DNA from: an uncultured Akkermansia sp.
GTDB lineage: Bacteria; Verrucomicrobiota; Verrucomicrobiia; Verrucomicrobiales; Akkermansiaceae
Length of the DNA: 64,000 nt
Direction of reading: 5' to 3'
Assembly (NCBI GenBank): GCA_947626545.1
Contig: CANQSS010000001.1
Location: forward strand, 62,001 to 126,000
Shown: piece by piece, positions 48,251 to 57,995 of the stretch
Numbering within the stretch: the stretch's first letter is position 1
Layout of the letters: every line of letters starts with the position of its first letter
Notes under the pieces: model-generated
The model's input: only the letters and a program-made list of their open reading frames with translations
What the model was told of the DNA's origin: nothing
Database searches by the model: none
Made by a program: the position numbers and the translations under genes

Positions 48251-48513
48251 AAATTGCCCTGAAAGTAACTCCCGGCGCACGCCGCAATCAACTGCTCGGC
48301 TGGGAACCGAACTACCCTGGAATCGGCCGCGTCCTCAAACTCAAAATTGCGGCTCCCCCCATCGACGGTCGAGCCAACAAGGCCATTGAACTCTTCTTCG
48401 CTGAACTCCTGCGCATCCCAAAATCCTCTGTCCATATTGTCCAAGGATCCTCCGGACACATCAAACTCCTAGAAATTCCGGATTCCACCGACCTGAGTCT
48501 CCTCTGCCTCTAA
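48247..48513 (+). CDS. DUF167/YggU family protein
   Basis: 'IALKVTPGARRNQLLGW...LKLKIAAPPIDGRANKAIELFFAELL'. Confidence 0.92.
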   Translation: MKIALKVTPGARRNQLLGWEPNYPGIGRVLKLKIAAPPIDGRANKAIELFFAELLRIPKSSVHIVQGSSGHIKLLEIPDSTDLSLLCL

Positions 48514-48569
48514 ACTTTCGTTGTCACTCACGACAACTCCATTTTCCCATGTTACTCGTTGACATACAA

Positions 48570-48632
48570 TACGGTTTTCGCGTTCAAAAATAAGCGTGAT
48601 CTACCGACACTTCATCGAAATGCGTCTGCCCT
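48570..48632. repeat. Probable solo right arm of the inverted-terminus element
   Basis: ACGGTTTTCGCGTTC...ACACTTCATCGAAATGCGTCTGCCCT resembles 44641-44728. Confidence 0.5.
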
Positions 48633-48653
48633 GCACGCGGCACGAGGACAGAC

Positions 48654-50915
48654 TTATAAGTTGCTGAAAGGCACAAAATCCTGAGCGGGATCTTCCTGTT
48701 TGGGAACGGTGGTGATGTTAAGCACAGCACTCGACCATGCGAGCTTGCTGAACTTGGCATGTTTGGCATGTTTTTCTCGGAAAGCAAGAAGAGCTTGGTT
48801 CTCAATCTGTCCGGGACGTTGATCAGGAGTACTCTGCTTAAGTTTTTCATGCAGCTCCTTAGCAAAATCACACTTATGAGTCGTTGCCACAGCCAAAAGC
48901 ACGACAGTCTCCGTACCAAAAGGAGGTTCCACCACCATCTGGTATCCTGTACGTCCAATATTCGGGAACTTCGCCTCCACTGCCGGAAACACCATGTTAT
49001 CCGTTCCATCCTCACCAGGCATAATAAGCTCTGCACCACCCTGGCTATCATGGGCCACGATATACACCCGACAGTCACAATCGGCTTTCACATAGAAGCG
49101 CAAAGGAGCACCTTCCTCAAACCGAGCAGCAGGAGTAGTAACGCGAAAATGCACCATGAAATCAGTCGGAAGATCGAGCAAACTCCCAGGAAGACCCTTC
49201 AACTGAAGCTCAGGTGGGAGAGTTTTTTTCCCCGTTTTCTTGTGAACGAGCGCCGACTGTTTCTTCTTATGGTCGACTGGCAATTGCTCCGGCTTTTTCT
49301 GCAACAAGGTGGGCGCCGGTTCCGGCGAGGGAGAAAGTTCGGGAGCTTTTTCCCGTGGGGATGCAGTCTCTTTCGTATCATCGGAAATAGGATCCGACGA
49401 AAGCTGATCTGTCAGTTCATGCGATTTTTCTTCAGCAGGCAGCTGGGGCTGCTCCGCAGGCTGCGTACTTTCTTCTTTGTCGGCCGCCCCCTTGTCCTTG
49501 CGCCGACCAAGCCCCCAATGAGCAAACTTGTTCTTCCCGGCAGAAACAATACTGGAAAGCTTTCCACGCAAATCGGCTTTTTTCTCGGCAGCTAACTCAC
49601 TGGCGAGCATCTCTTCCATACTGGCGGTCGACTCCCCAGATCCCGACTTCTCTTCCGCATGCTGCTCCGGCGTGGTTGAGGATTCCGGCAATGGGTAGGC
49701 TTGTTGCTCCGGCGTGGCAGGAGATTCCGGCAGTGGGTATGCCTGCTGCTCTGGCGTGGCAGGAGATTCCGGCAGTGGGTATGCCTGCTGCTCTGGCGTG
49801 GCAGGAGATTCCTGCAGCGGGTAGGCTTGCTGCTCTGGCGTGGCAGGAGATTCCGGCAGTGGGTATGCCTGCTGCTCTGGCGTGGCAGGAGATTCCGGCG
49901 ACGGGTAGGCTTGCTGCTCCGGCGAGGCAGGAGATTCCGGCAACGGGTAGGCTTGCTGCTCCGGCGCGGCAGGAGATTCCGGCAACGGGTAGGCTTGCTG
50001 CTCCGGCGCGACGGGAGACTCTGGCAGTGGATAAGCTTGCTGCTCCGGCGTAGCAGAATATTCCGGCAGTGGGTATGCTTGCTGATCCGGCACAGTGTAA
50101 TCACCTTGCTGGGGATAAACAGAGGGCTGGGTGTTTGCCTGCGAGTAATCCAAAACTTGTGGATAAGACGATGAGGCCGGGTACGCCTGTGGATAGGATA
50201 TCGGCGCGGGATAAGGCACTGCCTGCGGGTAGGCTTGCTGCGCAGGATACGCTTCTACCTGCGGGTAGCTCCCGGGCTGCGGGTAGACCTGCTGTGCAGG
50301 ATATGCCCCTGCTTGGGGGTAGACCGCAGGCTGCGGGTAGACCTGCCGTGCAGGGTACGCCTCCGCCTGTGGGTAAGCCACAGGCTGCGGATAGACTTGT
50401 TGTGTAGGGTACACCTCAGCTTGCGGATAAGCTTGAGGTGCAGGATAAGCTCCCACTTGCGGGTAGCCTGCCGATGGCGGGTACGCCTGCGGTACCGGGT
50501 AGGCCTGAGTGGGCGTAGGATAAGCCTGAGTGGGCACCGGATAAGCCGACGAAGGCGGATAGGCCGACGCATATGCCGGAGGAGCCTGGTAAGGCACTTC
50601 CTGCTCATCGAGGGTGTCATCTTCTTGCACTGTCATGTAGCAATATCCGATACGATACGGTTGATTCATAACCAGGAAATCCGACGTAATACGCTGATCA
50701 TCGAGGAAGACACCATTACTGGATTGGTTATCTTGGATCATGAGCTGCCCATTCGAGTACAGAATGAAACAGTGCACACGCGAGAGATACTCCTCGTCCG
50801 GCAAGGATATTTCACACGAAGTATCCCGTCCAATGCGGTACCGCACGCCCTCGACCAGAGCGAAATGATACGCTGTGGTCTCACCGTTCGTATGAGTTAT
50901 GGTGACAGAAATCAT
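48654..50915 (-). CDS. FHA-domain protein with long Pro/Gln/Tyr repeat region and C-terminal DUF4384-like domain
   Basis: N-term 'YRIGRDTSCEISLPDEEYLSRVHCFILYSNGQLMIQDNQSSNGVFLDD' (FHA); ~9 x 14-aa 'ESPATPEQQAYPLP'; C-term 'LRFYVKADCDCRVYIVAHDSQGGAELIMPGE'. Confidence 0.85.
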   Translation of the reverse strand: MISVTITHTNGETTAYHFALVEGVRYRIGRDTSCEISLPDEEYLSRVHCFILYSNGQLMIQDNQSSNGVFLDDQRITSDFLVMNQPYRIGYCYMTVQEDDTLDEQEVPYQAPPAYASAYPPSSAYPVPTQAYPTPTQAYPVPQAYPPSAGYPQVGAYPAPQAYPQAEVYPTQQVYPQPVAYPQAEAYPARQVYPQPAVYPQAGAYPAQQVYPQPGSYPQVEAYPAQQAYPQAVPYPAPISYPQAYPASSSYPQVLDYSQANTQPSVYPQQGDYTVPDQQAYPLPEYSATPEQQAYPLPESPVAPEQQAYPLPESPAAPEQQAYPLPESPASPEQQAYPSPESPATPEQQAYPLPESPATPEQQAYPLQESPATPEQQAYPLPESPATPEQQAYPLPESPATPEQQAYPLPESSTTPEQHAEEKSGSGESTASMEEMLASELAAEKKADLRGKLSSIVSAGKNKFAHWGLGRRKDKGAADKEESTQPAEQPQLPAEEKSHELTDQLSSDPISDDTKETASPREKAPELSPSPEPAPTLLQKKPEQLPVDHKKKQSALVHKKTGKKTLPPELQLKGLPGSLLDLPTDFMVHFRVTTPAARFEEGAPLRFYVKADCDCRVYIVAHDSQGGAELIMPGEDGTDNMVFPAVEAKFPNIGRTGYQMVVEPPFGTETVVLLAVATTHKCDFAKELHEKLKQSTPDQRPGQIENQALLAFREKHAKHAKFSKLAWSSAVLNITTVPKQEDPAQDFVPFSNL
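49660..50110 (-). repeat. 42-bp tandem repeats encoding ESPATPEQQAYPLP
   Basis: About nine near-identical 42-nt units inside the FHA gene. Confidence 0.93.
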
Positions 50916-51146
50916 ACTTGCCTACGCGTTCACATTATAATATAGGCAACGTACCTATGCAAGTCTGGAGTTATTTTTCTTGCGTCAGCGTTAAATTCTG
51001 CACCGGAAAAACATGAGTCGGAGAAGTGAAATGAGAGGCAGTCTCATCACACTAAAATAACGGCACCCAAAACGAAATCGTTTGAGCTTCAAAAAACAGC
51101 GTGCAAACATTCAAATAAGCACGGTCCGACAAGGCTGCTCCATAGC

Positions 51147-52136
51147 TCATTTTTCGACGCGCGTCGTAGCCTCGGTAAGTTGTTGAATAATGGCACGCAG
51201 AGTTTCCACCTGCTCCGCCGTCGGCAAAGCGCCTTCCGGTAGTTCCATGGCTTGGGCGAGCTTCTTGAGCAGGTCAAGCATGTGATCCACATGCATCTTT
51301 TCTGCCGTTTGAGGGTTTAGACCGCTGAGAATCTCGCTAAAATAGGTTGGGCCATCCGGATAAAATACTACCAAAGCCTGCCGAGCATCAAATTTAGAAC
51401 CAATAGCTGCCGTAGCGCCCTGCAAAGCACGAATCCACCCACCTAGAGCAATGAGATGTGCCAAATCAGGGTCGCGCAAGGAGACAAGCTCCGCATTCAC
51501 ATCCTCCTGCGTATTCGCCAAGTTACGCTTAAAATCCTCTATCTGTCCTTTTTCCGCATTTTCCAATAAACTGGCGGAGTGCGCATTCATGCGATCACCC
51601 ACGCCGAGAGCTTTACCAAAGCGAGCAAGTTCCAAAGCGATGGGCTTGATGTCGTTCATATGACCGCTACGTACAGCAATAAACCCATCAGCCATCAAAT
51701 ATCCCATCTCCAGTGCCAACTGACCTGGTTCCGTGGATAATTTTTCCGGGCGTTCGCGCAATACATACTCCTCCGGGATAGCGGGCAGATTATCCAACTG
51801 ATTAAAAATTTTGCTAATTGAGGGGGCTGTATAAATGTTGATGCCAAGCTCCTGGTTGATCAAGGAATCATCCAACTTGGAGTCATCGCGAAACATAGCC
51901 GGCACCTCCCCAGGCTTTCGCACCTCTGACAATCCCTCCTCCGACTCCGGCGTCCCGTCTACCGCCTCAAGTTCATCTCCATCTCCGCAGGACCCTAGTT
52001 GCTCCTGCCGTGCAACATCCTCTCCCAGCTCCACCGATGTTGGCAAAAACTCGCCTTCAACCTCCCCCTGTCCCCAAGCGCCGCTGAGCAACCCCGAGGT
52101 CAATGCCAGAATGGTTGTGGTTAATCTAACTTTCAT
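51147..52136 (-). CDS. Secreted hypothetical protein
   Basis: Signal peptide MKVRLTTTILALTSGLLSGAWG, acidic linker, helical domain; clean ORF in gene order. Confidence 0.75.
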   Translation of the reverse strand: MKVRLTTTILALTSGLLSGAWGQGEVEGEFLPTSVELGEDVARQEQLGSCGDGDELEAVDGTPESEEGLSEVRKPGEVPAMFRDDSKLDDSLINQELGINIYTAPSISKIFNQLDNLPAIPEEYVLRERPEKLSTEPGQLALEMGYLMADGFIAVRSGHMNDIKPIALELARFGKALGVGDRMNAHSASLLENAEKGQIEDFKRNLANTQEDVNAELVSLRDPDLAHLIALGGWIRALQGATAAIGSKFDARQALVVFYPDGPTYFSEILSGLNPQTAEKMHVDHMLDLLKKLAQAMELPEGALPTAEQVETLRAIIQQLTEATTRVEK

Positions 52137-52312
52137 ATACGATTGGGTGAGCCGCTGCAACGAAGCGCTCCTTTTTTTGCTTGACTTAAGGCTAAGTTTA
52201 CCCTATTATACCCGTGCGTCAAGCATATCTTCCCAGCTGACGCAAAAAACGCGAGTGGGTAGAGATGCGACACGATGGAAAGTTCAGCTGACGAGGAAAA
52301 GCCGCTGAGTGG

Positions 52313-53890
52313 GTGTTAAAGAGCATAGGCAACGTGGATACGGAAGGACAATTCTGGTTCAATCTGATATGGCTTGCAGCGTACTTCGTGGTACTGGTCT
52401 GCATGTCAGGGTTTGGCGTGCACCGATTGCTCATGGTGGTGTTATATGCAGTACACCACAAGGAGAAACCTCAACCCAAAGGGGAATGGAAAGAGATGCC
52501 AGTCGTGACAGTTCAGCTGCCCATGTACAACGAACGTTATGTGGTGGAGGGTCTGCTCAAGAAAGTGACGGCCATTGATTATCCGAAAGATAAGCTCGAG
52601 ATACAGATTTTAGATGACTCGACAGACGATACTTGGGAACTTTGTAAGCAACAGGTGGAGTATTATTCCAAACAGGGATTTGACATCAAATGCCTTCACC
52701 GCACTGATCGCACCGGCTACAAAGCAGGCGCCTTGGAGCAAGCTAACAAGACGGCTCGAGGTGAGTTTTTACTCATCCTAGATGCGGATTTCCGGCCGGA
52801 ACCGGATATACTGCGCGTGGTGATGCCCTACTTCACAGATGAAAAGGTGGCGCTCGTGCAAACCCGATGGGGACATATTAATCGCTGTAAAAATTTGCTT
52901 ACCCGTTTGCAATCTGTTTTTCTAGATGGGCATTTCGCTCTCGAACAGCTTTGCCGCAACCGTTCCGGTCGCTTTTTCACCTTCAATGGTACTGCTGGCG
53001 TCTGGCGCAAATGTGCTATCGCCGACTCTGGAGGCTGGCAACACGACACGATTACGGAGGACATGGATCTCTCCTACCGCGCGCAGATCAAGGGCTGGCG
53101 TTTCGTGTACCTCAACGATTACGTGACTCCCGCCGAGCTGCCAGAGGATGTTGATGGTTTTAAAACGCAGCAACATCGCTGGACTAAGGGCTGCATTCAG
53201 GTATGCCTCAAAATGCTGCTGCCCATATGGCGTGCTCGCCTTCCGCTGAAGGTAAAGCTGGAAGCCTCCACACACATGACGTGTAATTTCTCATATTTGG
53301 GGCTCATTTTGCTATGCGTGCTAGTCATGCCCATCTGCACGGGAATTGTGAGGCCAAGTGGAGTATGGAGCTGGGATTCACCTCGCATGCTGCTGCTTAC
53401 ATTTACGCTGTTTTTCTTTGCCACAGTGTCGGTATGCATGTTCTATGTGCTAGCAGAATACATCGTGCATCCAAAACGGTGGTGGGCGGTATTTTTTCTG
53501 CTTATTCCGCTCATGGCGCTCGGCGTGGGAATGGCGGTAAATAACTCCAAAGCTGTGTTGGAAGCACTCTTCAGCAAATCTGTTGTTTTCGAGCGTACAC
53601 CCAAGTTCGGCGAATCCGCTCAAATATCGCTCGCCGTAGACCAGCGAGCAAAAGGCTACAAAGCGCTCAAATCTGTTTTTTTACCTGTTTTGGAACTCCT
53701 GTTTGGAGTCTTCTTCCTGCTCGTCGAAATGGGTACACTGTATTACGGCCTTACTCAGAATCTGATGGGTCTTGTCAACTTTATCCTGATGAGCCCTTTC
53801 TTGGGCTTTTTCTACACGGGCGCCAGTTCACTCTGGCGTGTAATTCATGGCATGCTGCGTCGCCGCCGCGCCTCTGTCGCTGTTTCATGA
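52313..53890 (+). CDS. Family 2 glycosyltransferase (cellulose synthase/mannan synthase-like)
   Basis: 'VTVQLPMYNERYVVEGLL', 'FLLILDADFRPEPDIL', 'ITEDMDLSYRAQIKGWR', 'QQHRWTKG' (QxxRW). Confidence 0.9.
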   Translation: MLKSIGNVDTEGQFWFNLIWLAAYFVVLVCMSGFGVHRLLMVVLYAVHHKEKPQPKGEWKEMPVVTVQLPMYNERYVVEGLLKKVTAIDYPKDKLEIQILDDSTDDTWELCKQQVEYYSKQGFDIKCLHRTDRTGYKAGALEQANKTARGEFLLILDADFRPEPDILRVVMPYFTDEKVALVQTRWGHINRCKNLLTRLQSVFLDGHFALEQLCRNRSGRFFTFNGTAGVWRKCAIADSGGWQHDTITEDMDLSYRAQIKGWRFVYLNDYVTPAELPEDVDGFKTQQHRWTKGCIQVCLKMLLPIWRARLPLKVKLEASTHMTCNFSYLGLILLCVLVMPICTGIVRPSGVWSWDSPRMLLLTFTLFFFATVSVCMFYVLAEYIVHPKRWWAVFFLLIPLMALGVGMAVNNSKAVLEALFSKSVVFERTPKFGESAQISLAVDQRAKGYKALKSVFLPVLELLFGVFFLLVEMGTLYYGLTQNLMGLVNFILMSPFLGFFYTGASSLWRVIHGMLRRRRASVAVS

Positions 53891-53916
53891 ACGATTAACA
53901 TACAACACCAGATAAT

Positions 53917-54696
53917 ATGATCAATCGACACACTACGCTAATATGCCTTACAGTAAGTTTACTTGCTTGTGTTTCATGCCGCCACAACAAGATGCCCGAT
54001 ACACCGCCTCGCGCTGTGGTGCGCGATGGCGTCGCCATCACTCTGCGCGACCAAAAACTGACCGTATTCCGCGATGGTAAAGTGGTTAAGGATTACGAAA
54101 TCAGCTCATCCAAGTTTGGCATGGGTAGCAGCGTTGGCAGCCACCGTACCCCTCTGGGCATCCACGCTGTCACAAAAAAAGTTGGAGAAGGCCAACCTTC
54201 CGGTATGGTCTTTAAGGGGTGCAGACCAACTGGAGAGGTGGTTGGGACTGATAGTGGGCGAGATCCCATTGTCACCCGAGTCATCCAACTCGCCGGGTTG
54301 GAACCATTCAACAGCAACTCCCATAAGCGCCGCATTTACATCCACGGTACCCCGGAGGAACGCTTTATCGGGCGACCGGCCTCGTACGGCTGCATCCGCA
54401 TGCGCAGTAAGGATGTGTTGGAACTGTATCCCTACGTGTATCGCGGTATGCCAGTAGCCATTGAAAGTTGTTCGCAATCCACGTACATGAAAGCGGAGCG
54501 GGAGCATGCACGATCCATCGTGGTACCGCCCTCGGTGGTAGCAAAACTGCCGACGGAAACAACGCTTCGGATAGCACACCACCCTGCGGCAGGACACGGA
54601 GCCTCGCGTCGTCTGGCACGCACCACAGTGAGAGATGCTGCTACCGGACGTAGCTTGGCACTTCGCCGCTCCAACTACGCAAACTCAATTCAATAA
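53917..54696 (+). CDS. L,D-transpeptidase (YkuD family)
   Basis: Lipoprotein-like N-terminus; 'IYIHGTPEERFIGRPASYGCIRMRSKDVLEL'. Confidence 0.92.
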   Translation: MINRHTTLICLTVSLLACVSCRHNKMPDTPPRAVVRDGVAITLRDQKLTVFRDGKVVKDYEISSSKFGMGSSVGSHRTPLGIHAVTKKVGEGQPSGMVFKGCRPTGEVVGTDSGRDPIVTRVIQLAGLEPFNSNSHKRRIYIHGTPEERFIGRPASYGCIRMRSKDVLELYPYVYRGMPVAIESCSQSTYMKAEREHARSIVVPPSVVAKLPTETTLRIAHHPAAGHGASRRLARTTVRDAATGRSLALRRSNYANSIQ

Positions 54697-56129
54697 TGAT
54701 GGAAACACTCAGCGGCATTTTGCACACCACTTGGCTGATTATTGTGGTGGTGCTTTTTTTCAACTTCATGATATTTGTGCATGAGTTGGGGCACTTCTTA
54801 GCTGGCAAGTGGCGTGGGGCTTATATCGATCGATTTCAAATATGGTTCGGCAAGCCGCTGTGGAAAAGGAAAATAGGAGGTGTGCAATGGGGCATCGGTT
54901 GGATTCCTGCCGGCGGATTCGTTTCACTTCCACAGCTCGAGTCCATGGAAGGCATCGAAGGACGAACTGATGTACCCGAGGGCCTTAAGCCACTCAAGCC
55001 ACTGGATAAGGTCATCATCGCCGCAGCAGGGCCTCTTTTCTCCCTGCTGCTGGCGTATGCCTTTGCCGTGGTGGTGTGGATAGCCGGAAATCCCGAGATA
55101 CAGTCCATTGAACCCCAAGTTGGTTACGTGGCTCCGGGCAGTCCAGCGGAACGGGCAGGCATCCTCGCTGGGGATACGATACTAGCAGTGGATGGCAAAC
55201 CCGTTTCCCAATGGACCGGGCACTTAGAAGGTGTTCGCGAATTGATCGCTCTGAGCGAGGGCGAGCGCATACGTCTTACCATTTCGCGACCTGGAGTCCA
55301 GCAGCCCATCACCATAGAATCCGGCTATGAATTACCGCAGAAAGAATGGTGGCAACGCCAAGGAATGAGGCGTATGGGCTTTGTGCCGGCGTCCCCGGCT
55401 GTGGTTGGGGAGGTACGCCCCAACTCACCCGCAGCATTCGCCGGACTGAAGGAGGGACAACGCATCATCGCCGTCAACGGACAGCCAGTCTATTCCCCGC
55501 TGGCAGTGCTGGCAGTTAGTAAAAAAGGCGAACCCTTGCAACTTACTGTTACCGCAACGGATGGAACGGAATTGCAGCTCAGTGTGCAGCCACGCGTTCC
55601 CGATAATTGGCAGGGGCTACCCGGTGCTACTCCGCTGCTCGGCTTTGACTGGCAGGCTGAACCCGCTCGCGTCAAAATGGAATATCCCTCCCCACAACAA
55701 CAGGTGAATCTCAGCCTTCAGTGGATGTACGACACCCTTAAAAAAATCTGCGCACCCGGCAGCAGTGTTAAAATGGAACACCTCTCCGGCCCAGTTGGCA
55801 TCGGCAACTACATCTACCGCATGATGGAAGCCGGCGAGGGCATTGGCTGGCGTCTTGCGTTCTGGTTTGCCGTGGTGCTCAACGTAAACTTGGCAGTGCT
55901 TAACATCCTGCCCCTTCCAGTAGTGGATGGAGGCCATGTAACATTGGGCATCATTGAGATGCTGCGCGGCAAGCCTGTGAGCGGGCGTTTCTTGGGATGG
56001 ATTATGACAGCGTTCATCTTCCTTCTCTTCGCGTTTTTCATCTTTGTGACTTTCAAAGACGTGGGCGACATGATCGGCGATTCATCCGATCCCCCTGCTC
56101 TCCCTGCACCCATCTTTCGCGTGCAATAA
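54696..56129 (+). CDS. rseP: Site-2 intramembrane metalloprotease RseP
   Basis: 'FVHELGHFLAGKW' (HExxH), PDZ domains, 'LNILPLPVVDGGH'. Confidence 0.95.
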   Translation: MMETLSGILHTTWLIIVVVLFFNFMIFVHELGHFLAGKWRGAYIDRFQIWFGKPLWKRKIGGVQWGIGWIPAGGFVSLPQLESMEGIEGRTDVPEGLKPLKPLDKVIIAAAGPLFSLLLAYAFAVVVWIAGNPEIQSIEPQVGYVAPGSPAERAGILAGDTILAVDGKPVSQWTGHLEGVRELIALSEGERIRLTISRPGVQQPITIESGYELPQKEWWQRQGMRRMGFVPASPAVVGEVRPNSPAAFAGLKEGQRIIAVNGQPVYSPLAVLAVSKKGEPLQLTVTATDGTELQLSVQPRVPDNWQGLPGATPLLGFDWQAEPARVKMEYPSPQQQVNLSLQWMYDTLKKICAPGSSVKMEHLSGPVGIGNYIYRMMEAGEGIGWRLAFWFAVVLNVNLAVLNILPLPVVDGGHVTLGIIEMLRGKPVSGRFLGWIMTAFIFLLFAFFIFVTFKDVGDMIGDSSDPPALPAPIFRVQ

Positions 56130-56150
56130 AAATTTTCGATATCAGGCAAG

Positions 56151-57188
56151 ATGTTTGTGGATCACATCAGAATTTATGCGAGAGCCGGAAAAGGCGGGGA
56201 TGGTCTCGCGAGTTTTCGTCGGGAGAAGTTTGTGCCGCGGGGTGGGCCGGATGGTGGCGATGGCGGCGATGGAGGGAATGTGACACTGGAAGTGAGCAAC
56301 AGCGTGAATGACCTCCGCCAGTACTTTTTTGAGCCCAAGTTAGTGGCTGGTAATGGCATGCCCGGCATGCACGCTCTCAAACACGGTAAGTCCGGCAGGA
56401 GCGTGATCGCGAAGGTTCCACCCGGTACTATCGTGCATCGCAGCAATGCTGCCACCCTGCAAGAGGCGTCGTGGCTTGAAAAAGAGGGACAGGGTATCCA
56501 AACTGAGCAGATTGCCGACCTCACTCGAGACGGCGAACGTTTCGTGCTCTGCCAAGGTGGCAAGGGCGGTCGCGGCAACTGGCATTTTCGAACGTCCACT
56601 GACCAGGCGCCTACCACCTTTGAGCCGGGAACCGACGCAGAAAGCGGAGTTTTTTTTCTGGAACTGCGACGCATAGCGGATGCCGGACTGGTGGGCTATC
56701 CGAATGCGGGTAAAAGTTCGCTGCTAGGAGCTATCTCGCGCGCCACACCTAAGGTGGCAGCCTACCCTTTCACCACGCTGCAACCAGTGGTAGGCGTCGT
56801 GGAATTTGACAATTACGCGCGTTGCGTGGTGGCAGACATACCGGGTATCATCGAAGGGGCTTCGCGCAATCGCGGATTGGGACACGAGTTCTTGCGCCAT
56901 ATTATGCGCTGTCGCGTGCTGCTTTTTGTGGTGGATATGACAGGCTTAGAACATGACCCAGTGGAAGCTATACAAACCTTGAGAACAGAGGTGAAATTAT
57001 ACTCGGAGGAGCTCGCTGCCCGTCCATGGCTTATCATCGCCAACAAAATGGATGATCCAACAGCCACAATCAATCTTGACATCCTTCGCCAGCGTTTTCC
57101 GAAAATAGAAATCATTCCCATTTCCGCCCTTGAAAGAACTGGGTTGGATGACTTACGCAGTCGTTTGTACTCCATTCTCGTCGGTTGA
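56151..57188 (+). CDS. obgE: Obg family GTPase
   Basis: 'RAGKGGDGLASFRREKFVPRGGPDGGDGGDGG', 'GLVGYPNAGKSSLLGAIS', 'VADIPGIIEGASRNRGLGHEFLRH'. Confidence 0.97.
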   Translation: MFVDHIRIYARAGKGGDGLASFRREKFVPRGGPDGGDGGDGGNVTLEVSNSVNDLRQYFFEPKLVAGNGMPGMHALKHGKSGRSVIAKVPPGTIVHRSNAATLQEASWLEKEGQGIQTEQIADLTRDGERFVLCQGGKGGRGNWHFRTSTDQAPTTFEPGTDAESGVFFLELRRIADAGLVGYPNAGKSSLLGAISRATPKVAAYPFTTLQPVVGVVEFDNYARCVVADIPGIIEGASRNRGLGHEFLRHIMRCRVLLFVVDMTGLEHDPVEAIQTLRTEVKLYSEELAARPWLIIANKMDDPTATINLDILRQRFPKIEIIPISALERTGLDDLRSRLYSILVG

Positions 57189-57213
57189 CACATCCCCACG
57201 TACGTGCTAGGAT
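57185..57213 (+). promoter_or_regulatory. Sigma70-type promoter for secreted hypothetical gene
   Basis: TTGACA-17-TAGGAT, 6 nt to ATG. Confidence 0.65.
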
Positions 57214-57219
57214 GTGGGC

Positions 57220-57981
57220 ATGAGAATGAGCGTTGCGATACTCCTGTGCGCGCTGGTCGGTGTGTGTTCCACTGCCTTAGCTGTCGTAAGCGAAACGGCC
57301 AACAGCGCCGCCGAGGCTGCGCGTAGCTACGGAGCCGCCGTGCGATCCTGCGATATGGGTTGGGCTCTTGATTACATGTATCCGCCGCTCAAGCGCATGT
57401 ACGCCGAGCAATTTGCCGGCCGTGGCGAAAAGGAGGCCGACAATGCCCGTCGCATTATGGGACTCGCGCATGAGACTCCGCAGCAAGCTCGCACTCGCGT
57501 GGAGGCAGGCATGCGAGCCTTGCGGGAGCATTACGTGAAGATGGGAAAACAAATGATTAGTAGCGGTCTCAAGATCGAGTCTTTCACCGTCCGTGAACCT
57601 GTGGCCGAATATGTACTCACGCCGCCATCCAGCGTGGTAACTGCCGTGAAGCAGGATAGAGACGGACGCGTGCGAGCTGACGAATTGCAAGGTAACGGAG
57701 AACAAAGTCGCTTGGTGGTGTTACCCACGGTGCTCGTGGTAAATGGCCCCGGCAAAAATGGTACGACCGTGCGCGTGGAACGTCGCTCGTACATTTACGC
57801 CATCCGTGATGAAGTCGTGCGTGGCGAAACAGATCGCAATGGCCTCACTCCACGCGAAACGCGCATCAATAAATGGTATTTCGTGGATGGTAACACAGAC
57901 ATCAACACATTGCGCACCTTTTTCCCCGGACTACCGCTCAATATTACCCTGCCCAGCAGCGGTGAGCGCGTGCTCCGCTAA
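57220..57981 (+). CDS. Secreted hypothetical protein
   Basis: Signal peptide; start at 57220 (MRMSVAILLCALVGVCS) fits the promoter at 57185-57213. Confidence 0.75.
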   Translation: MRMSVAILLCALVGVCSTALAVVSETANSAAEAARSYGAAVRSCDMGWALDYMYPPLKRMYAEQFAGRGEKEADNARRIMGLAHETPQQARTRVEAGMRALREHYVKMGKQMISSGLKIESFTVREPVAEYVLTPPSSVVTAVKQDRDGRVRADELQGNGEQSRLVVLPTVLVVNGPGKNGTTVRVERRSYIYAIRDEVVRGETDRNGLTPRETRINKWYFVDGNTDINTLRTFFPGLPLNITLPSSGERVLR

Positions 57982-57995
57982 CGTTCCCTCTTTCC

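Noticed and set aside
49660-50110. Possible CRISPR or VNTR outside a gene
   Set aside because: In-frame 42-bp repeats within the FHA protein ORF; coding repeat.
48759-50174. Plus-strand ORFs across the FHA gene (278 aa, 157 aa repeat ORFs)
   Set aside because: Antisense; repeat periodicity (42 nt, multiple of 3) keeps other frames open by chance.
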